From positions 1,922,001 through 1,986,000 of the forward strand of contig NZ_AP023179.1 of the NCBI RefSeq assembly GCF_013426915.1: a stretch of 64,000 nucleotides of DNA. Direction: 5' to 3'. The DNA is from Paraburkholderia sp. PGU19. GTDB lineage: Bacteria > Pseudomonadota > Gammaproteobacteria > Burkholderiales > Burkholderiaceae. The translations under genes were made by a program, and so were the position numbers. This document shows, one piece after another, positions 25,924 to 35,234 of the stretch. Every line of letters begins with the position of its first letter. Position 1 is the first letter of the stretch. The notes under the pieces were generated by a model that worked only from the letters and a program-made list of their open reading frames with translations, made no database searches and was not told where the DNA came from.

Positions 25924-27369
25924 TTAGCCGCGCCCCGCCTTCTTTGCCGGCGCCCGTCCTTCGCGGACGCTATCCGATATTGGCGCAGGCGTGGGGACAC
26001 TGCGCAGATCGCGCAGGAACGAATCGCGCCACACGCCGAGATCGTTTTTGCGCAGTGCCTGCATATCCATCTCGTGACGCCGCTGGCGCTCGTCGAGCGG
26101 CATGGCGAGCGCGCGCTGCAACGCGTCGCACATGCCGAGCGAATCATGAGGATTCACGATCAACGCGCCTTCCAGTTCGGCCGCCGCGCCCGCGAACATC
26201 GACAGCACCAGCACGCCCGGGTCGTCCGGATTCTGGGCCGCGACATATTCCTTCGCGACGAGGTTCATCCCGTCGTGCAAAGGCGTGACGAACCCGACCT
26301 GCGATTCGCGGAACAGCGACATCAGTTTCCAGCGGTCGTACTGCTGGTTCAGATAGCGAATCGGCGTGTAGTCCAGACCTGAGTATTTCCCGTTGATACG
26401 TCCTGCTTCGTATTCAAGCTGCTGACGGATGTCCTGGTATGTGGTGACATCGGAGCGCGTGGGCGGCGCGATCTGCACGAGCGTGACATTGCCGCGCCAC
26501 TCGGGCGAACGCTCCAGCAATGCTTCGAACGCGCGAAAACGCTCGACCAGCCCTTTCGAATAATCGAGCCGGTCGACGCTCATGATCAGCTTGCGCCCCT
26601 CAAGGCTCTGCTTCAGATCGAGCACATGCTGACGGCTCTCATAGCGCTTCGCCTGTTCGGCGATCTCGTCGGGAAACACGCCAATCCGATAGACGCCCGT
26701 GCGCAACTGCCGGCCGAACGCTTCAGCGTGGCCATCGCTCGACACGGTGCCACGCGCGTGCCGGCGCAGATAGTCGTGAAAAGCGAGCTCGTCGTTGTCG
26801 GTCTGAAAACCGAGCAGGTCATAGCAGCACAGCGACTTCACGAGCTCTTCGTGCGGCGGGATGTTCAGCAGAATCTGCGGCGACGGAAACGGAATGTGCA
26901 GGAAGAAGCCGATGCGGTTCTTGACACCCTCTGATCGCAACGCCTCGGCGAACGGAATCAGGTGATAGTCATGCACCCAGATGATGTCGTCCGGCTCCAG
27001 CAGTTTGATCAGCTTGTGCGCCAGCCACGCGTTGACGCGACGATAGCCCGCGTATTCTTCGCGCTCGTAGCGCGCGAGGTCGTTGCGATAGTGGAACACG
27101 GGCCACAGGGTCGCGTTCGAAAATCCGCGGTAGTACTGGTCGTAGTCCTTGCGGGTGAGGCCCGTGGTCGCGAAGGTCACGGTGCCGTCGACGTCGAGCG
27201 TCGGCCCGGCGTTGGCGACTGTTTCGCTGACGACGTCTCCGCTCCACCCGAACCACACGCCGCCCGCGTCCTTCAGCGCGCCGAATACGCCAACCGCGAG
27301 CCCGCCCGCGGAGCCTTTGGTCTCCGTTGGCGTTGCCACGCGATTCGACACGACGATCAGTCGGCCCAT
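25924..27369 (-). CDS. otsA: Alpha,alpha-trehalose-phosphate synthase (UDP-forming)
   Basis: This 481-residue GT20 enzyme makes trehalose-6-phosphate from UDP-glucose and glucose-6-phosphate for osmoprotection. Signature regions are the N-terminal GGLAVGVFGAL loop, WVHDYHLIPFAEALR, the nucleotide-sugar residues in DRLDYSKGLVERF, and TPLHDGMNLVAKEYVAAQ near the C-terminus. Length is normal; the last 25 residues (from PTPAPISDS) form a basic, probably disordered tail. A GGAGGG ribosome site precedes the ATG. No otsB phosphatase is in view. Confidence 0.96.
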   Translation of the reverse strand: MGRLIVVSNRVATPTETKGSAGGLAVGVFGALKDAGGVWFGWSGDVVSETVANAGPTLDVDGTVTFATTGLTRKDYDQYYRGFSNATLWPVFHYRNDLARYEREEYAGYRRVNAWLAHKLIKLLEPDDIIWVHDYHLIPFAEALRSEGVKNRIGFFLHIPFPSPQILLNIPPHEELVKSLCCYDLLGFQTDNDELAFHDYLRRHARGTVSSDGHAEAFGRQLRTGVYRIGVFPDEIAEQAKRYESRQHVLDLKQSLEGRKLIMSVDRLDYSKGLVERFRAFEALLERSPEWRGNVTLVQIAPPTRSDVTTYQDIRQQLEYEAGRINGKYSGLDYTPIRYLNQQYDRWKLMSLFRESQVGFVTPLHDGMNLVAKEYVAAQNPDDPGVLVLSMFAGAAAELEGALIVNPHDSLGMCDALQRALAMPLDERQRRHEMDMQALRKNDLGVWRDSFLRDLRSVPTPAPISDSVREGRAPAKKAGRG

Positions 27370-27541
27370 GTTGCTGTCCCTCCGCTCTGGTTTGACGCGG
27401 CCGGTCTGCCGTGGCCGGCGCGCATTGTTCAGTGCTGGTTCGACCGCGGTTGCGCCCGATCAGTTGCACATTTGTGCGGGTCCGGACGGCATAGGCCAAA
27501 AGACCGGCCTGGCACTGTGTCTAAAACGCGTCTAAAGCGGT
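27370..27541. promoter_or_regulatory. Upstream region of otsA
   Basis: These bases contain the ribosome site of otsA and, by position, its promoter. No clear sigma-70 boxes or operator symmetry could be assigned by eye. Confidence 0.35.
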
Positions 27542-27586
27542 GAAAAAAGCAGAAAACGCGCGCGGTGCAGCGAGCACGGCGCGCGT
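27542..27586 (-). terminator. Terminator after the Rap1a-like gene
   Basis: On the minus strand a stem ACGCGCGC/GCGCGCGT, extended by an inner GTGC/GCAC, is followed by a TTTTCTGCTTTTTT stretch. It lies about 65 bases after the stop of the Rap1a-like gene. A low-complexity stretch rich in CGAAGCG words (about 27603-27650) lies between. Confidence 0.7.
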
Positions 27587-27648
27587 CGAGATGAATCGCG
27601 ATGAACGAAGCGTAGCGCCAAAGCGAAGCGACGAAAGCGAAGCGCCGC

Positions 27649-28004
27649 TCAGCTGCCCGACTTGCAGGGGAATGCCTTGCCGAGCCCCAGCGAGATGGCC
27701 GTGCTGGCGTTGTAGCCCGCCACGTTCGGGTTGTCGGCGATGTACTTGCGCACGGCGTCCGTCAGTTGCTGCGAGCGCGCTTCGGGCGGCAGGCAGAAAT
27801 ACTGGCCAACGCGCGGCCCCGTCGTTCCGCCGATTGCGTCGATCGTGTTGAACACGCCGTCCGCGGCGCCTTCGATATAGGCTGCACACGCGCTACGCGA
27901 CGCAACGTCCGTCTTCGTGCACAGCTTGTTGAGGTCGCCCCCGTAAACGCGGCAGCCGTCAGCGGCACGGCGAGCGCGCCGGCGCAAATCAAAACCCGCA
28001 GCAT
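27649..28004 (-). CDS. Rap1a/Tai-like secreted protein, apparently frameshifted
   Basis: Two overlapping frames together form a protein of about 118 residues. The first gives a signal peptide (MLRVLICAGALAVPLTAAAF) starting at ATG 28004. The second gives a Rap1a/Tai-type domain with four cysteines (NKLCTK, RSACAAYIEG, QYFCLPP, AFPCKSG). One extra base in the C5 run at 27938-27942 would join them as AAFTGGDLNKLC. Rap1a proteins are periplasmic immunity proteins against type VI secretion amidases, but relatives in other contexts are general. No effector gene is adjacent. The lesion may be a sequence error, a true mutation or a slippage site. Confidence 0.75.
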
Positions 28005-28145
28005 GTTTTTTTCCTTCCTGGTGTAAGCCCGGAACTTGACGGTGTCCGGCGGTCTTTGCCGCGCGGCTTTAGCCACCCGTCCCGGCTGCAGTTCAGGCGC
28101 GTGGTGACCCGCGCCCAAGCTGCTATTTTGCACTGTTTTGCGGCG

Positions 28146-28883
28146 TTACTGGGGCGCCTGCGGGGCCTGTTTCTGCATTTGCTGGAGGCGAGCCGTCAGC
28201 CCTTCGACGACATCGGGCTCCTTGTACTGTTTGGCGAAATCGAGCGCGGTCAGGCCGAGCTGGTTTTTCACGTTGAGGTCCGCGCCGCTGTCGAGCAGCA
28301 GCTTCACTGTCGACACATGGCCGCCGCGCGACGCCATCATCAGCGGCGTGGTGCCGTTCGGCGAGCCGGCGTCGATGTACGCGTCGTGATCGAGCAGCAG
28401 CTTGACGATGTCGTCATTGCCGTTCGCCGCCGCGTAGTGCAACGGCGCCCAACCCTTCTTGTTGACCTCCGCATCTTTGGCGATGAGCTGCTTCACGATG
28501 CCGATGTCGCCCGTCAGCGCGGCCATCATCATCGCGTTTTCGCCCGCCTTGTCGAGAATTTCGATATTCGTCTTCGGATTATCGAGGAGCGCGGCGACCA
28601 CCTTGTCCGATTTCTCGCGCGCGGCGATCACGAGCAGCGGGATGCCCTGGTTGTCGGCCATGTTCGGGTCCATGCCGTTCGCCAGTTGCTTCTTCACTTC
28701 CTTCACGTCGTCGAACTTGACGGCCTTGATCATCGTGTCGGCGGGTGCGGCGTGCGCAGGCAGCGCGCCGAGCGTCGCGAGCGCGACACCCGCTGCCAGC
28801 GTCAGTTTCGCCAGGCTGCGGCGCAGGTCGGCTGCGCGTGTGGAAATGGCGCCGTGGTGGCTCTCAGTCAGATAATTTTTCAT
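28146..28883 (-). CDS. Periplasmic ankyrin-repeat protein
   Basis: This 245-residue protein has an N-terminal signal peptide (probable cleavage after ALPAHA, residue about 46) followed by about five ankyrin repeats. Clear repeats are WAPLHYAAANGNDDIVKLLL, TPLMMASRGGHVSTVKLLL and LTALDFAKQYKEPDVVEGL. A Gln-rich tail ends the protein. Ankyrin repeats bind other proteins; the partner is not visible. It is downstream of tatD on the same strand, with 51 bp between, and may be the last gene of the mltG-tmk-holB transcript. Confidence 0.9.
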   Translation of the reverse strand: MKNYLTESHHGAISTRAADLRRSLAKLTLAAGVALATLGALPAHAAPADTMIKAVKFDDVKEVKKQLANGMDPNMADNQGIPLLVIAAREKSDKVVAALLDNPKTNIEILDKAGENAMMMAALTGDIGIVKQLIAKDAEVNKKGWAPLHYAAANGNDDIVKLLLDHDAYIDAGSPNGTTPLMMASRGGHVSTVKLLLDSGADLNVKNQLGLTALDFAKQYKEPDVVEGLTARLQQMQKQAPQAPQ

Positions 28884-28934
28884 GTATTGCTTTAGGAAAA
28901 TTTCCTATCCTATTGATACTACGCATTTTTTTCT

Positions 28935-29726
28935 TCAAACGCCTGCTGGCGCCGGAATCTTGAACAGCCGGAAGAAGTTCTCGCTGGTGGCTGCCGCGAG
29001 CGCTTCGTCCGGCATCTCGCGCTGCTGCGCGATGAAGCGTCCGACATAACTCACGTACGCAGGTTCATTCGGCTTGCCGCGATACGGCACGGGCGCGAGG
29101 TACGGCGAGTCGGTTTCGATCAGCAGACGCTCGAGCGGCACGCGACGCGCGACGTCCTGCACGTCCGTCGCGCTCTTGAACGTGACGATGCCCGAAAGCG
29201 AAATATAAAAATTCTGTGCGAGCGCCTGTTCGGCAACGGCCCACGGCTCCGTAAAGCAGTGCATCACGCCGCCCGGCACGCTGGCGCGTTCCTCGGCCAT
29301 GATCCGCAGCGTATCCGCCGACGACGCGCGCGTATGCACGATCAACGGCTTGCCCGTCTGGTGCGCGGCGCGGATATGCACGCGAAAACGCTCGCGTTGC
29401 CATTCCATGTCGTCGATCGAGCGGCCTTCGAGGCGGTAATAGTCGAGCCCCGTCTCGCCGATCGCGACCACTTTCGGATGCTGCGCCAGTTCGACCAGTT
29501 CGGCGACCGTCGGCTCCCGCGCATCCTCGTGGTCTGGATGCACGCCCACCGACGCATACACGTTGTCATAGGAACGCGCGATGTCCAGCACGGACGGCAG
29601 CGTTTCGAAGTCGACGGAGACGCACAGCGCGTGCGTGACCGCATGCGAGCGCATGTTGTCCAGCACTTGCGGCAGACGGTCGCCGAGTCCTTCGAAGTTG
29701 ATATGGCAGTGGGAATCGACAAACAT
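28935..29726 (-). CDS. tatD: TatD-family metal-dependent hydrolase (3'-5' DNase)
   Basis: This 263-residue TIM-barrel hydrolase has the metal ligands of the family: HxH in DSHCHINF (residues about 4-11), the Glu in GETGLDYYR, His in VHTRASS and HCFTEP, and the late Asp in ETDSPYLAP. TatD enzymes act as metal-dependent nucleases. The ATG at 29726 is supported by AGGA upstream and the conserved MFVDSHCH start; a longer reading adds only MQDFT. It follows the holB/GNAT genes as in many betaproteobacteria. Confidence 0.94.
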   Translation of the reverse strand: MFVDSHCHINFEGLGDRLPQVLDNMRSHAVTHALCVSVDFETLPSVLDIARSYDNVYASVGVHPDHEDAREPTVAELVELAQHPKVVAIGETGLDYYRLEGRSIDDMEWQRERFRVHIRAAHQTGKPLIVHTRASSADTLRIMAEERASVPGGVMHCFTEPWAVAEQALAQNFYISLSGIVTFKSATDVQDVARRVPLERLLIETDSPYLAPVPYRGKPNEPAYVSYVGRFIAQQREMPDEALAAATSENFFRLFKIPAPAGV

Positions 29727-29780
29727 GGTGAAGTCCTGCAAAAAATCCGATGACGTTTGAGGCGAGCCGTACCGCGACGC

Positions 29781-30287
29781 CTATTGCGCGCCGTCCAGAC
29801 GCTTGCCGAGGATGACCAGATCGCGCTCGACGCCGTCCAGCACCGCGACGCGCGGCAACGTGCCCCATGCCGCGAAGCCGAACGCCTCGAAGAGTCGCAC
29901 GCTAGGCTCATTGTGGCCGAATACAAAGCCCAGCACCGTATCGATACCGAGTTTCGGCGCAGCTTCCAGCGCGGCTGCCAGCAGTTTCTTGCCCAGACCC
30001 TTGCCGCGCGCGGCTTCATCCAGATAAATGCTGACTTCGGACGTGCGCTGATAGGCCGGGCGTCCGTAGAAATCGGAAAAACTCAGCCACGCGATCACCC
30101 GTCCCTCATCTTCGACGACCCACAGCGGACGCTTCTCAGGACCGTGCGCGTCGAACCACGCGCGGCGGCTGTCGATGCTCACCGGCTCCAGATCGGCCGT
30201 GACTTGCCGCGACGGTACGGTCGAGTTGTAGATGGCGACGATCGCGGGCAGATCGTCGAGCGTAGCGTCGCGGTATTGAAGAGTCAT
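29781..30287 (-). CDS. GNAT-family N-acetyltransferase (phosphinothricin acetyltransferase-like)
   Basis: This 168-residue acetyltransferase begins MTLQYRDATLDDLPAIVAIY and has the acetyl-CoA loop EAARGKGLGKKLLAAAL (about residues 92-108). The end GFVFGHNEPSVRLFEAFGFA is the usual last helix and strand. The opening segments (IYNSTVPSRQVTADLEP, GRVIAWLSFSDFYGRPAY) resemble Pat/Bar-type amine acetyltransferases. The substrate is unknown. It is inserted between holB and tatD, in the same orientation, and lacks an obvious ribosome site. Confidence 0.88.
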   Translation of the reverse strand: MTLQYRDATLDDLPAIVAIYNSTVPSRQVTADLEPVSIDSRRAWFDAHGPEKRPLWVVEDEGRVIAWLSFSDFYGRPAYQRTSEVSIYLDEAARGKGLGKKLLAAALEAAPKLGIDTVLGFVFGHNEPSVRLFEAFGFAAWGTLPRVAVLDGVERDLVILGKRLDGAQ

Positions 30288-30364
30288 GTCGATGTCGTTG
30301 ATGGGAGGAGCTAAAAACGGTTGTGCTTCACTCGCGCTGCGAACGGATCTGGCTACTGGACTGG

Positions 30365-31423
30365 CTACTGGACGAACAGGTCGCGATAGCCGAGAAACAG
30401 TTCTTCGAACACGAGCCGCGCGTTGAGCGGATGGTTTTCGACCGCGCGTTGCCGCGCGACCGTCCGCATGAAGCGCGCGAAACCGTTCGCGTCGGCCTGC
30501 GACGCGCACCGCGAGAGCGCCGCCGACGCCGCCGGGAAATAACGCGGCGTGCCCGTCGTGCCCACGGTGGACTGGGCGAGCAGATCGTACATCCAGCGCT
30601 GCAGCCAGCCGAGCACGAGCGGCACGGGCAACTTCTGCAACGTCTCGCCGCACGCGAACGCATCGCAGTTCGGGCCGGCCGCCAGTTGTTTCAGGGTCCA
30701 GTCGCGCAGCGGGCGGTTTTCGTCGCTCGCAAGGGCGAGCGCCGCAAGCGGCGCGCCGCCTGCTTCCGCGACCAGGCCCGGCGCATCATCGACGCCCTGT
30801 TGCGCGAGCCACGCAGTGGCGGCCTGCGGCGACGGCGTCGTCATCGGCCATTGACGGCAACGGCTGATGATGGTCGGCAGCAGCCGGTCGATCCGCGCCG
30901 ACACCATCAGGAACACGACGCCAGCAGGTGGCTCCTCGAGCGTTTTCAGCAGCGCATTGGCGGCCGCGACGTTCAGCGCCTCGGCGGGATACAGCACGAC
31001 GACGCGCACGCCCCCGCGATGCGAGCCGACGCCGCAAAAGTCCAGCAGCGCCCGCACCTGCTCGATCTTGATTTCCTTGCTGGGCGTGCGCGTTTTCTTG
31101 CCGCCTTCGTCGGCGTCTGCGTTCGCTTTTTCGGCCTTTTCATCGGCGGCGGCGCTGGTGAAGCCCGCTTCCGCAGCGAGCGCCTCCGGCAGCACGATCC
31201 GGTAGTCCGGGTGATTGCCCTGTTTGAACCATGTGCACGCCGCGCAGGTGTCGCATGGCTGGCCGTCCGGCAACGCCGATTCGCACAGCAGGCCCTGCGC
31301 CAGATGCTGGGCAAAGCGCAGCTTGCCGATGCCGGCCTGCCCGTGAAGCAGCAGCGCATGCGGCCAGTGGGCGCGCAATTGCTGCAGGCGGTTCCAGTCG
31401 TCGGTTTGCCACGGATAAATCAT
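30365..31423 (-). CDS. holB: DNA polymerase III delta' subunit
   Basis: This 352-residue clamp-loader subunit begins MIYPWQTDDWNRLQQL and has a degenerate P-loop (HGQAGIGKLRFA; Leu replaces Ser/Thr, as expected for delta', which does not hydrolyse ATP). A zinc module follows (CES...CDTCAACTW), then the RFC-box-like region NALLKTLEEPP and ISRCRQWP. An acidic, Lys-rich insertion (about residues 78-105) lies between the zinc module and the sensor region and looks like a lineage-specific linker. It is preceded by tmk in the conserved mltG-tmk-holB order. Confidence 0.95.
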   Translation of the reverse strand: MIYPWQTDDWNRLQQLRAHWPHALLLHGQAGIGKLRFAQHLAQGLLCESALPDGQPCDTCAACTWFKQGNHPDYRIVLPEALAAEAGFTSAAADEKAEKANADADEGGKKTRTPSKEIKIEQVRALLDFCGVGSHRGGVRVVVLYPAEALNVAAANALLKTLEEPPAGVVFLMVSARIDRLLPTIISRCRQWPMTTPSPQAATAWLAQQGVDDAPGLVAEAGGAPLAALALASDENRPLRDWTLKQLAAGPNCDAFACGETLQKLPVPLVLGWLQRWMYDLLAQSTVGTTGTPRYFPAASAALSRCASQADANGFARFMRTVARQRAVENHPLNARLVFEELFLGYRDLFVQ

Positions 31424-31516
31424 CGTTTCTCTTTTGATTCAATAAGTTGAAGAAATTTTTTGATGTATCGAATGAGACTTGTCGCAGATATAGGATGAAT
31501 TTATATCGACGTAAAA

Positions 31517-32140
31517 TCAAAGCGATACGATCAATTCCTCAAGGTTCTTCTGAATGTCAGCGATGCTGCGCGTCGAGTCGATGATATCGAATCGATAAGG
31601 TGCTTCCTCCGCACGGCGCAGATATTCGGTGCGCGTGCGCGTGAAAAACGCATCCGATTCGCTCTCGAACCGGTCCGGCGCGCGCGCCGCGCTGCGCCGT
31701 TCGCTAGCCGTCTCGGGCGGTACGTCGAACAGCACGGTCATGTCCGGCTGGAAACCGCCCTGTACCCAGCGCTCTAGCGTTTCCAGCTTGTCGCGCGGTA
31801 GCCCGCGTCCGCCGCCCTGATAGGCGAAGGTCGCGTCGGTGAAACGGTCGGACAGCACCCAGTCGCCCCGCGCGAGCGCCGGCTCGATCACTTGCGCGAG
31901 ATGCTCGCGGCGCGCGGCAAACATCAGCAGCGCCTCGGTTTCGAGGTCCATCGACTGATGCAGCAGGATGTCGCGCAGCGACTCGCCGAGTTTCGTGCCG
32001 CCCGGCTCGCGCGTCATGACGACGGAACGGCCGGTGGGCGCGAGCTTCTGCTCCAGCCGGTCACGGAACCAGCCGAGATGCGTGGTCTTGCCCGCACCGT
32101 CGATGCCCTCGAACGTGATGAATTTTCCCCGAGCCATCAT
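31517..32140 (-). CDS. tmk: Thymidylate kinase
   Basis: This 207-residue kinase phosphorylates dTMP to dTDP. It shows the P-loop [13 protein letters not shown] (about residues 9-21), the DR(Y/F) motif in [20 protein letters not shown], and the LID segment with basic residues ([13 protein letters not shown]). Length is normal. Its start overlaps the end of mltG by four bases (ATGA), indicating translational coupling. Met1 or Met2 may start translation. Confidence 0.96.
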   Translation of the reverse strand: MMARGKFITFEGIDGAGKTTHLGWFRDRLEQKLAPTGRSVVMTREPGGTKLGESLRDILLHQSMDLETEALLMFAARREHLAQVIEPALARGDWVLSDRFTDATFAYQGGGRGLPRDKLETLERWVQGGFQPDMTVLFDVPPETASERRSAARAPDRFESESDAFFTRTRTEYLRRAEEAPYRFDIIDSTRSIADIQKNLEELIVSL

Positions 32141-33147
32141 TGACCTCGAATGTATTTGTCGACGGCCTTGTTGTGATCGCCGAGCGTGTCAGAAAAGATG
32201 CTGCTGCCGTCGCCGCGCGACACGAAATACAGCGCGCTGGTCTGCGCCGGATTGAGCGCGGCCTGTAGCGACGCAACGCCCGGCAGCGCGATGGGCGAAG
32301 GCGGCAGGCCCATTCGCGTATAGGTATTGTAAGGAGTGTCCGTCTGCAGATCCTTCTTGCGCAGATGGCCAGAGTAGCTCTCGCCCATTCCATAGATGAC
32401 GGTCGGATCGGTCTGCAGCGGCATGCCGACGCGCAGACGATTGGCGAACACACCCGCGACCATCGGGCGGTCGGACGCCTTGCCCGTTTCCTTTTCGATG
32501 ATCGACGCCATGGTCAGCGCATCGTACGGCGTCTTGTACGGCAGGCCCGGCGCGCGTGCCGCCCAGGCTTCGTCGATGCGCAGCTTCATCAGCCGGTACG
32601 CGCGTCGATAGACGTCGAGGTCGCTCGTGTCCTTGTCGAACAGGTAGGTGTCCGGGAAGAACAGCCCTTCGCCGTTGCCCGTCGGCGTTTCAGGCGCGCC
32701 GATCGCCTTCAGGATATCCGCGTCGGACATGGCCGCCGTATCGTGCTTCAGCGCCGGGTTCGAATCCAGTTCGGCGCGCATGTGCCTGAAAGTCCAGCCT
32801 TCAATGATCGTCGCCACGTACTCGTTGACGTCGCCACGCGCGATCTTCTGCAGCACGTCGTACGGCGTGATGCCCTGCTTGAATTCGTAGTTGCCCGACT
32901 TCAGCGCGGACTGTAGTCCGAGCACGCGCGTCATCATCACGAACAGTTCAGGCTCGACGGGCACGCCGCCCCGGTTGAGCTGCGTCGTGACGCTGCGCAG
33001 GCTGCTGTGCGGCTTGATCGTGACATCGAGTTGCGGGGTGGCGAGCGGGACGGGCGTGGTGGCCCAGTGGTACGCGCCGTACGCCGCGGCGGCGAGCAGC
33101 ATCGCGAGCACGACGCAGGCGATGAGGCATTTCTTCAGGAGGGACAT
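32137..33147 (-). CDS. mltG: Endolytic murein transglycosylase MltG
   Basis: This 336-residue inner-membrane protein has an N-terminal anchor (residues about 5-27, [20 protein letters not shown]) and a periplasmic YceG domain. The catalytic glutamate lies in [16 protein letters not shown], followed by [21 protein letters not shown] and [14 protein letters not shown], all family signatures. MltG cleaves nascent peptidoglycan strands and sets their length. It is the first gene of the mltG-tmk-holB operon, divergent from ygfZ. I chose the ATG at 33147, where the membrane anchor begins; no strong ribosome site is seen. Confidence 0.94.
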   Translation of the reverse strand: MSLLKKCLIACVVLAMLLAAAAYGAYHWATTPVPLATPQLDVTIKPHSSLRSVTTQLNRGGVPVEPELFVMMTRVLGLQSALKSGNYEFKQGITPYDVLQKIARGDVNEYVATIIEGWTFRHMRAELDSNPALKHDTAAMSDADILKAIGAPETPTGNGEGLFFPDTYLFDKDTSDLDVYRRAYRLMKLRIDEAWAARAPGLPYKTPYDALTMASIIEKETGKASDRPMVAGVFANRLRVGMPLQTDPTVIYGMGESYSGHLRKKDLQTDTPYNTYTRMGLPPSPIALPGVASLQAALNPAQTSALYFVSRGDGSSIFSDTLGDHNKAVDKYIRGQ

Positions 33148-33224
33148 GGAAACGTGGTTCGGGTGAAGCCAATATAATACTTGCTTGCCTCCGCCAAAGT
33201 CAGAATTGACTGTTCCCCGAATCC

Positions 33225-34286
33225 ATGAACGCACCGCTTGCTTCTGCTCCTGGCACCGCCGTCCCCGCTTCTGTTCCTGTTTCCGTCGCGCTTCCTGTGT
33301 TCCCGCGCCCCACGCGCGAGGAGTTCGACGCCGTGCTCTCGGGCGGCGCCTTCATGCCGCTGCCGCAGTTCGGCGTGATCGACGCGACGGGCGACGACGC
33401 CGCTGCCTTCCTGCACTCGCAACTCACCAGCGACACGCAGCACCTCGACGCCGCGACGGCACGCCTTGCCGGCTACTGCTCGCCGAAAGGCCGGCTGCTG
33501 GCGTCGTTTCTCGTGTGGTGCAACGGTGAATCGATCCGGATGCTGGTGTCGAAGGACGTCCAGCCCGCCGTGCAAAAACGTCTGTCGATGTTCGTGCTGC
33601 GCGCGAAAGCGAAGCTCAGCGACGCATCGGCCGATACGCTCGCCATCGGCCTCGCCGGTGACGTGCGCGGCGCGCTGTCGGGCGTGTTCGACGCGATTCC
33701 CGACGGCGTGCACGTGAAGGTGGACGGACCGGCGGGGTCGCTGGTGCGCGTGCCGGATGCGGCGGGCCGCCTGCGCTACGTGTGGGTCGGGCCGAAAGCG
33801 GAAGTCGAAGCGCGCCTGTCCGTGCTCGAGGCCAAACTGCGGCGCGTGTCGCCCGCCGTGTGGGACTGGCTCGACATCCGCGCCGGAGAGCCGCGCATCA
33901 CGCAGCGCGTGGTCGAGCAGTTCGTGCCGCAGATGATCAACTTCGACGTACTCGGCGGCGTCAATTTCCGGAAAGGCTGCTATCCGGGCCAGGAAGTGGT
34001 CGCGCGCAGCCAGTATCGCGGCACGATCAAGCGGCGCATGTCGCTCGCGAACGTCGCTGGCGAAACGGAGAGCGTCGTGCCGGGCACGGAGCTGTTTCAT
34101 TCGGACGATCCGGGGCAGCCGTGCGGGATGCTCGTCAACACGGCGGCCGCGCCTGACGGCGGCGTCGATGCCCTCGTCGAGATCAAGCTGGCCGCGCTCG
34201 AAAACGGCAGCGTGCATCTGGGTGCCGCCGATGGCCCAGCGCTGACCTTCCTGCCGCTGCCTTACGCGCTGCCGACGGAAGTCTGA
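33225..34286 (+). CDS. ygfZ: YgfZ/GcvT-domain folate-binding protein
   Basis: This 353-residue protein belongs to the tetrahydrofolate-binding YgfZ family, which assists repair or assembly of certain iron-sulfur enzymes. The diagnostic motif K-G-C-Y-x-G-Q-E is present as FRKGCYPGQEVVARSQYRG (about residues 245-263), with the redox cysteine. The N-terminal part has FGVIDATGDDAAAFLHSQLT and YCSPKGRLLASFLVW, typical of the family. The first 30 residues form an Ala/Pro/Val-rich extension. It is divergent from mltG with a 77-bp shared promoter gap. Confidence 0.94.
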   Translation: MNAPLASAPGTAVPASVPVSVALPVFPRPTREEFDAVLSGGAFMPLPQFGVIDATGDDAAAFLHSQLTSDTQHLDAATARLAGYCSPKGRLLASFLVWCNGESIRMLVSKDVQPAVQKRLSMFVLRAKAKLSDASADTLAIGLAGDVRGALSGVFDAIPDGVHVKVDGPAGSLVRVPDAAGRLRYVWVGPKAEVEARLSVLEAKLRRVSPAVWDWLDIRAGEPRITQRVVEQFVPQMINFDVLGGVNFRKGCYPGQEVVARSQYRGTIKRRMSLANVAGETESVVPGTELFHSDDPGQPCGMLVNTAAAPDGGVDALVEIKLAALENGSVHLGAADGPALTFLPLPYALPTEV

Positions 34287-34391
34287 CGCACTAGCTGGCA
34301 ACATCCGCACGGCGCCGCGCCTTCCTTTCTGGATTCTGGCGCGGCGTGTTCCCGCCGTATCCACGCCTTCTCGTTACCAAGACTTCTGCCG

Positions 34392-35213
34392 ATGTGTCTG
34401 ATCGTGTTCGACTGGCGCCCCGAGGCGTCTGACGGTCCGCTGTTCACGCTCGCGGCCAATCGCGATGAATTCCTCAAGCGCACGGCCGAACCGATGCATT
34501 GGTGGGACGACGCGCCCGGTTTGCTCGCGGGCCGCGATCTGGTCGGCGGCGGCACGTGGCTGGGCATGACGCGCGACGGACGCTTTGCCGCGCTGACCAA
34601 CTATCGCGCGCCACACGAAATGCGCGCCGATGCGCCAACGCGCGGCACGCTTGTCAGCAACTGGCTGTCGGGCGATCACGGTATAGAAAGCGGCGCGCCG
34701 CTCGATTATCTGTTGCGCGTCGCGCAGGACGGCGACATGTACAACGGCTTCAATCTGCTCGTCGGCGACTGGACGCGGCGCGAACTCGCCTGGTACTGCA
34801 ACCGTTCGCCTGCCGCGCCGACGCTGCTCGCGCCGGGCACGCACGGCATTTCGAACGCTGTGCTCGACACGCCCTGGCCGAAACTCGTGCGCAAGCGCGC
34901 CGAGCTTGCCCAGGCGCTCACGGACGAAGCCCGTCCGCCGCTCGCGACGCTGATCGGCCTGATGCGCGATCCGCACGTCGCGCGCGACGACGAACTGCCG
35001 GCTACAGGCATTTCGCTCGAACGCGAACGCGCGCTGTCGGCGGCCTTTATCGATACGCCCGATTACGGAACGCGCGGCACGACGGCCGTGCAGGTGTTTA
35101 CGCAGAATGGACGCCTGAGCGTCGCGGCGCTCGAACGCAGCGACGACAACGGCTCGCATCGCGTTATGCGTCCCGGCGATTACGAGCGCAGTTTTACGTT
35201 CGATATCGCCTGA
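34392..35213 (+). CDS. NRDE-family protein (TANGO2-like)
   Basis: This 273-residue protein starts MCLIVFDWRPEASDGPLFTL and carries the family-defining Asn-Arg-Asp-Glu motif in AANRDEFLKRTAEP (about residues 21-34). Further conserved blocks are GGGTWLGMTRDGRFAALTNY, FNLLVGDW and HGISNAVLDTPWPKL. Eukaryotic TANGO2 relatives are linked to haem or lipid trafficking; the bacterial role is unclear. It follows ygfZ in the same direction after 105 bp, so co-transcription is possible. Confidence 0.92.
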   Translation: MCLIVFDWRPEASDGPLFTLAANRDEFLKRTAEPMHWWDDAPGLLAGRDLVGGGTWLGMTRDGRFAALTNYRAPHEMRADAPTRGTLVSNWLSGDHGIESGAPLDYLLRVAQDGDMYNGFNLLVGDWTRRELAWYCNRSPAAPTLLAPGTHGISNAVLDTPWPKLVRKRAELAQALTDEARPPLATLIGLMRDPHVARDDELPATGISLERERALSAAFIDTPDYGTRGTTAVQVFTQNGRLSVAALERSDDNGSHRVMRPGDYERSFTFDIA

Positions 35214-35234
35214 CGGCGAAGCGGCCGCCTATCT

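Noticed and set aside
27600..27652. CGAAGCG-rich low-complexity stretch as a tandem repeat array
   Set aside because: The words recur at irregular spacing over only about 50 bases, so it is not a regular array.
30365..31423. Loss of function in holB from the altered P-loop residue
   Set aside because: The delta' subunit normally has a degenerate ATP site; the zinc module and other motifs are intact.
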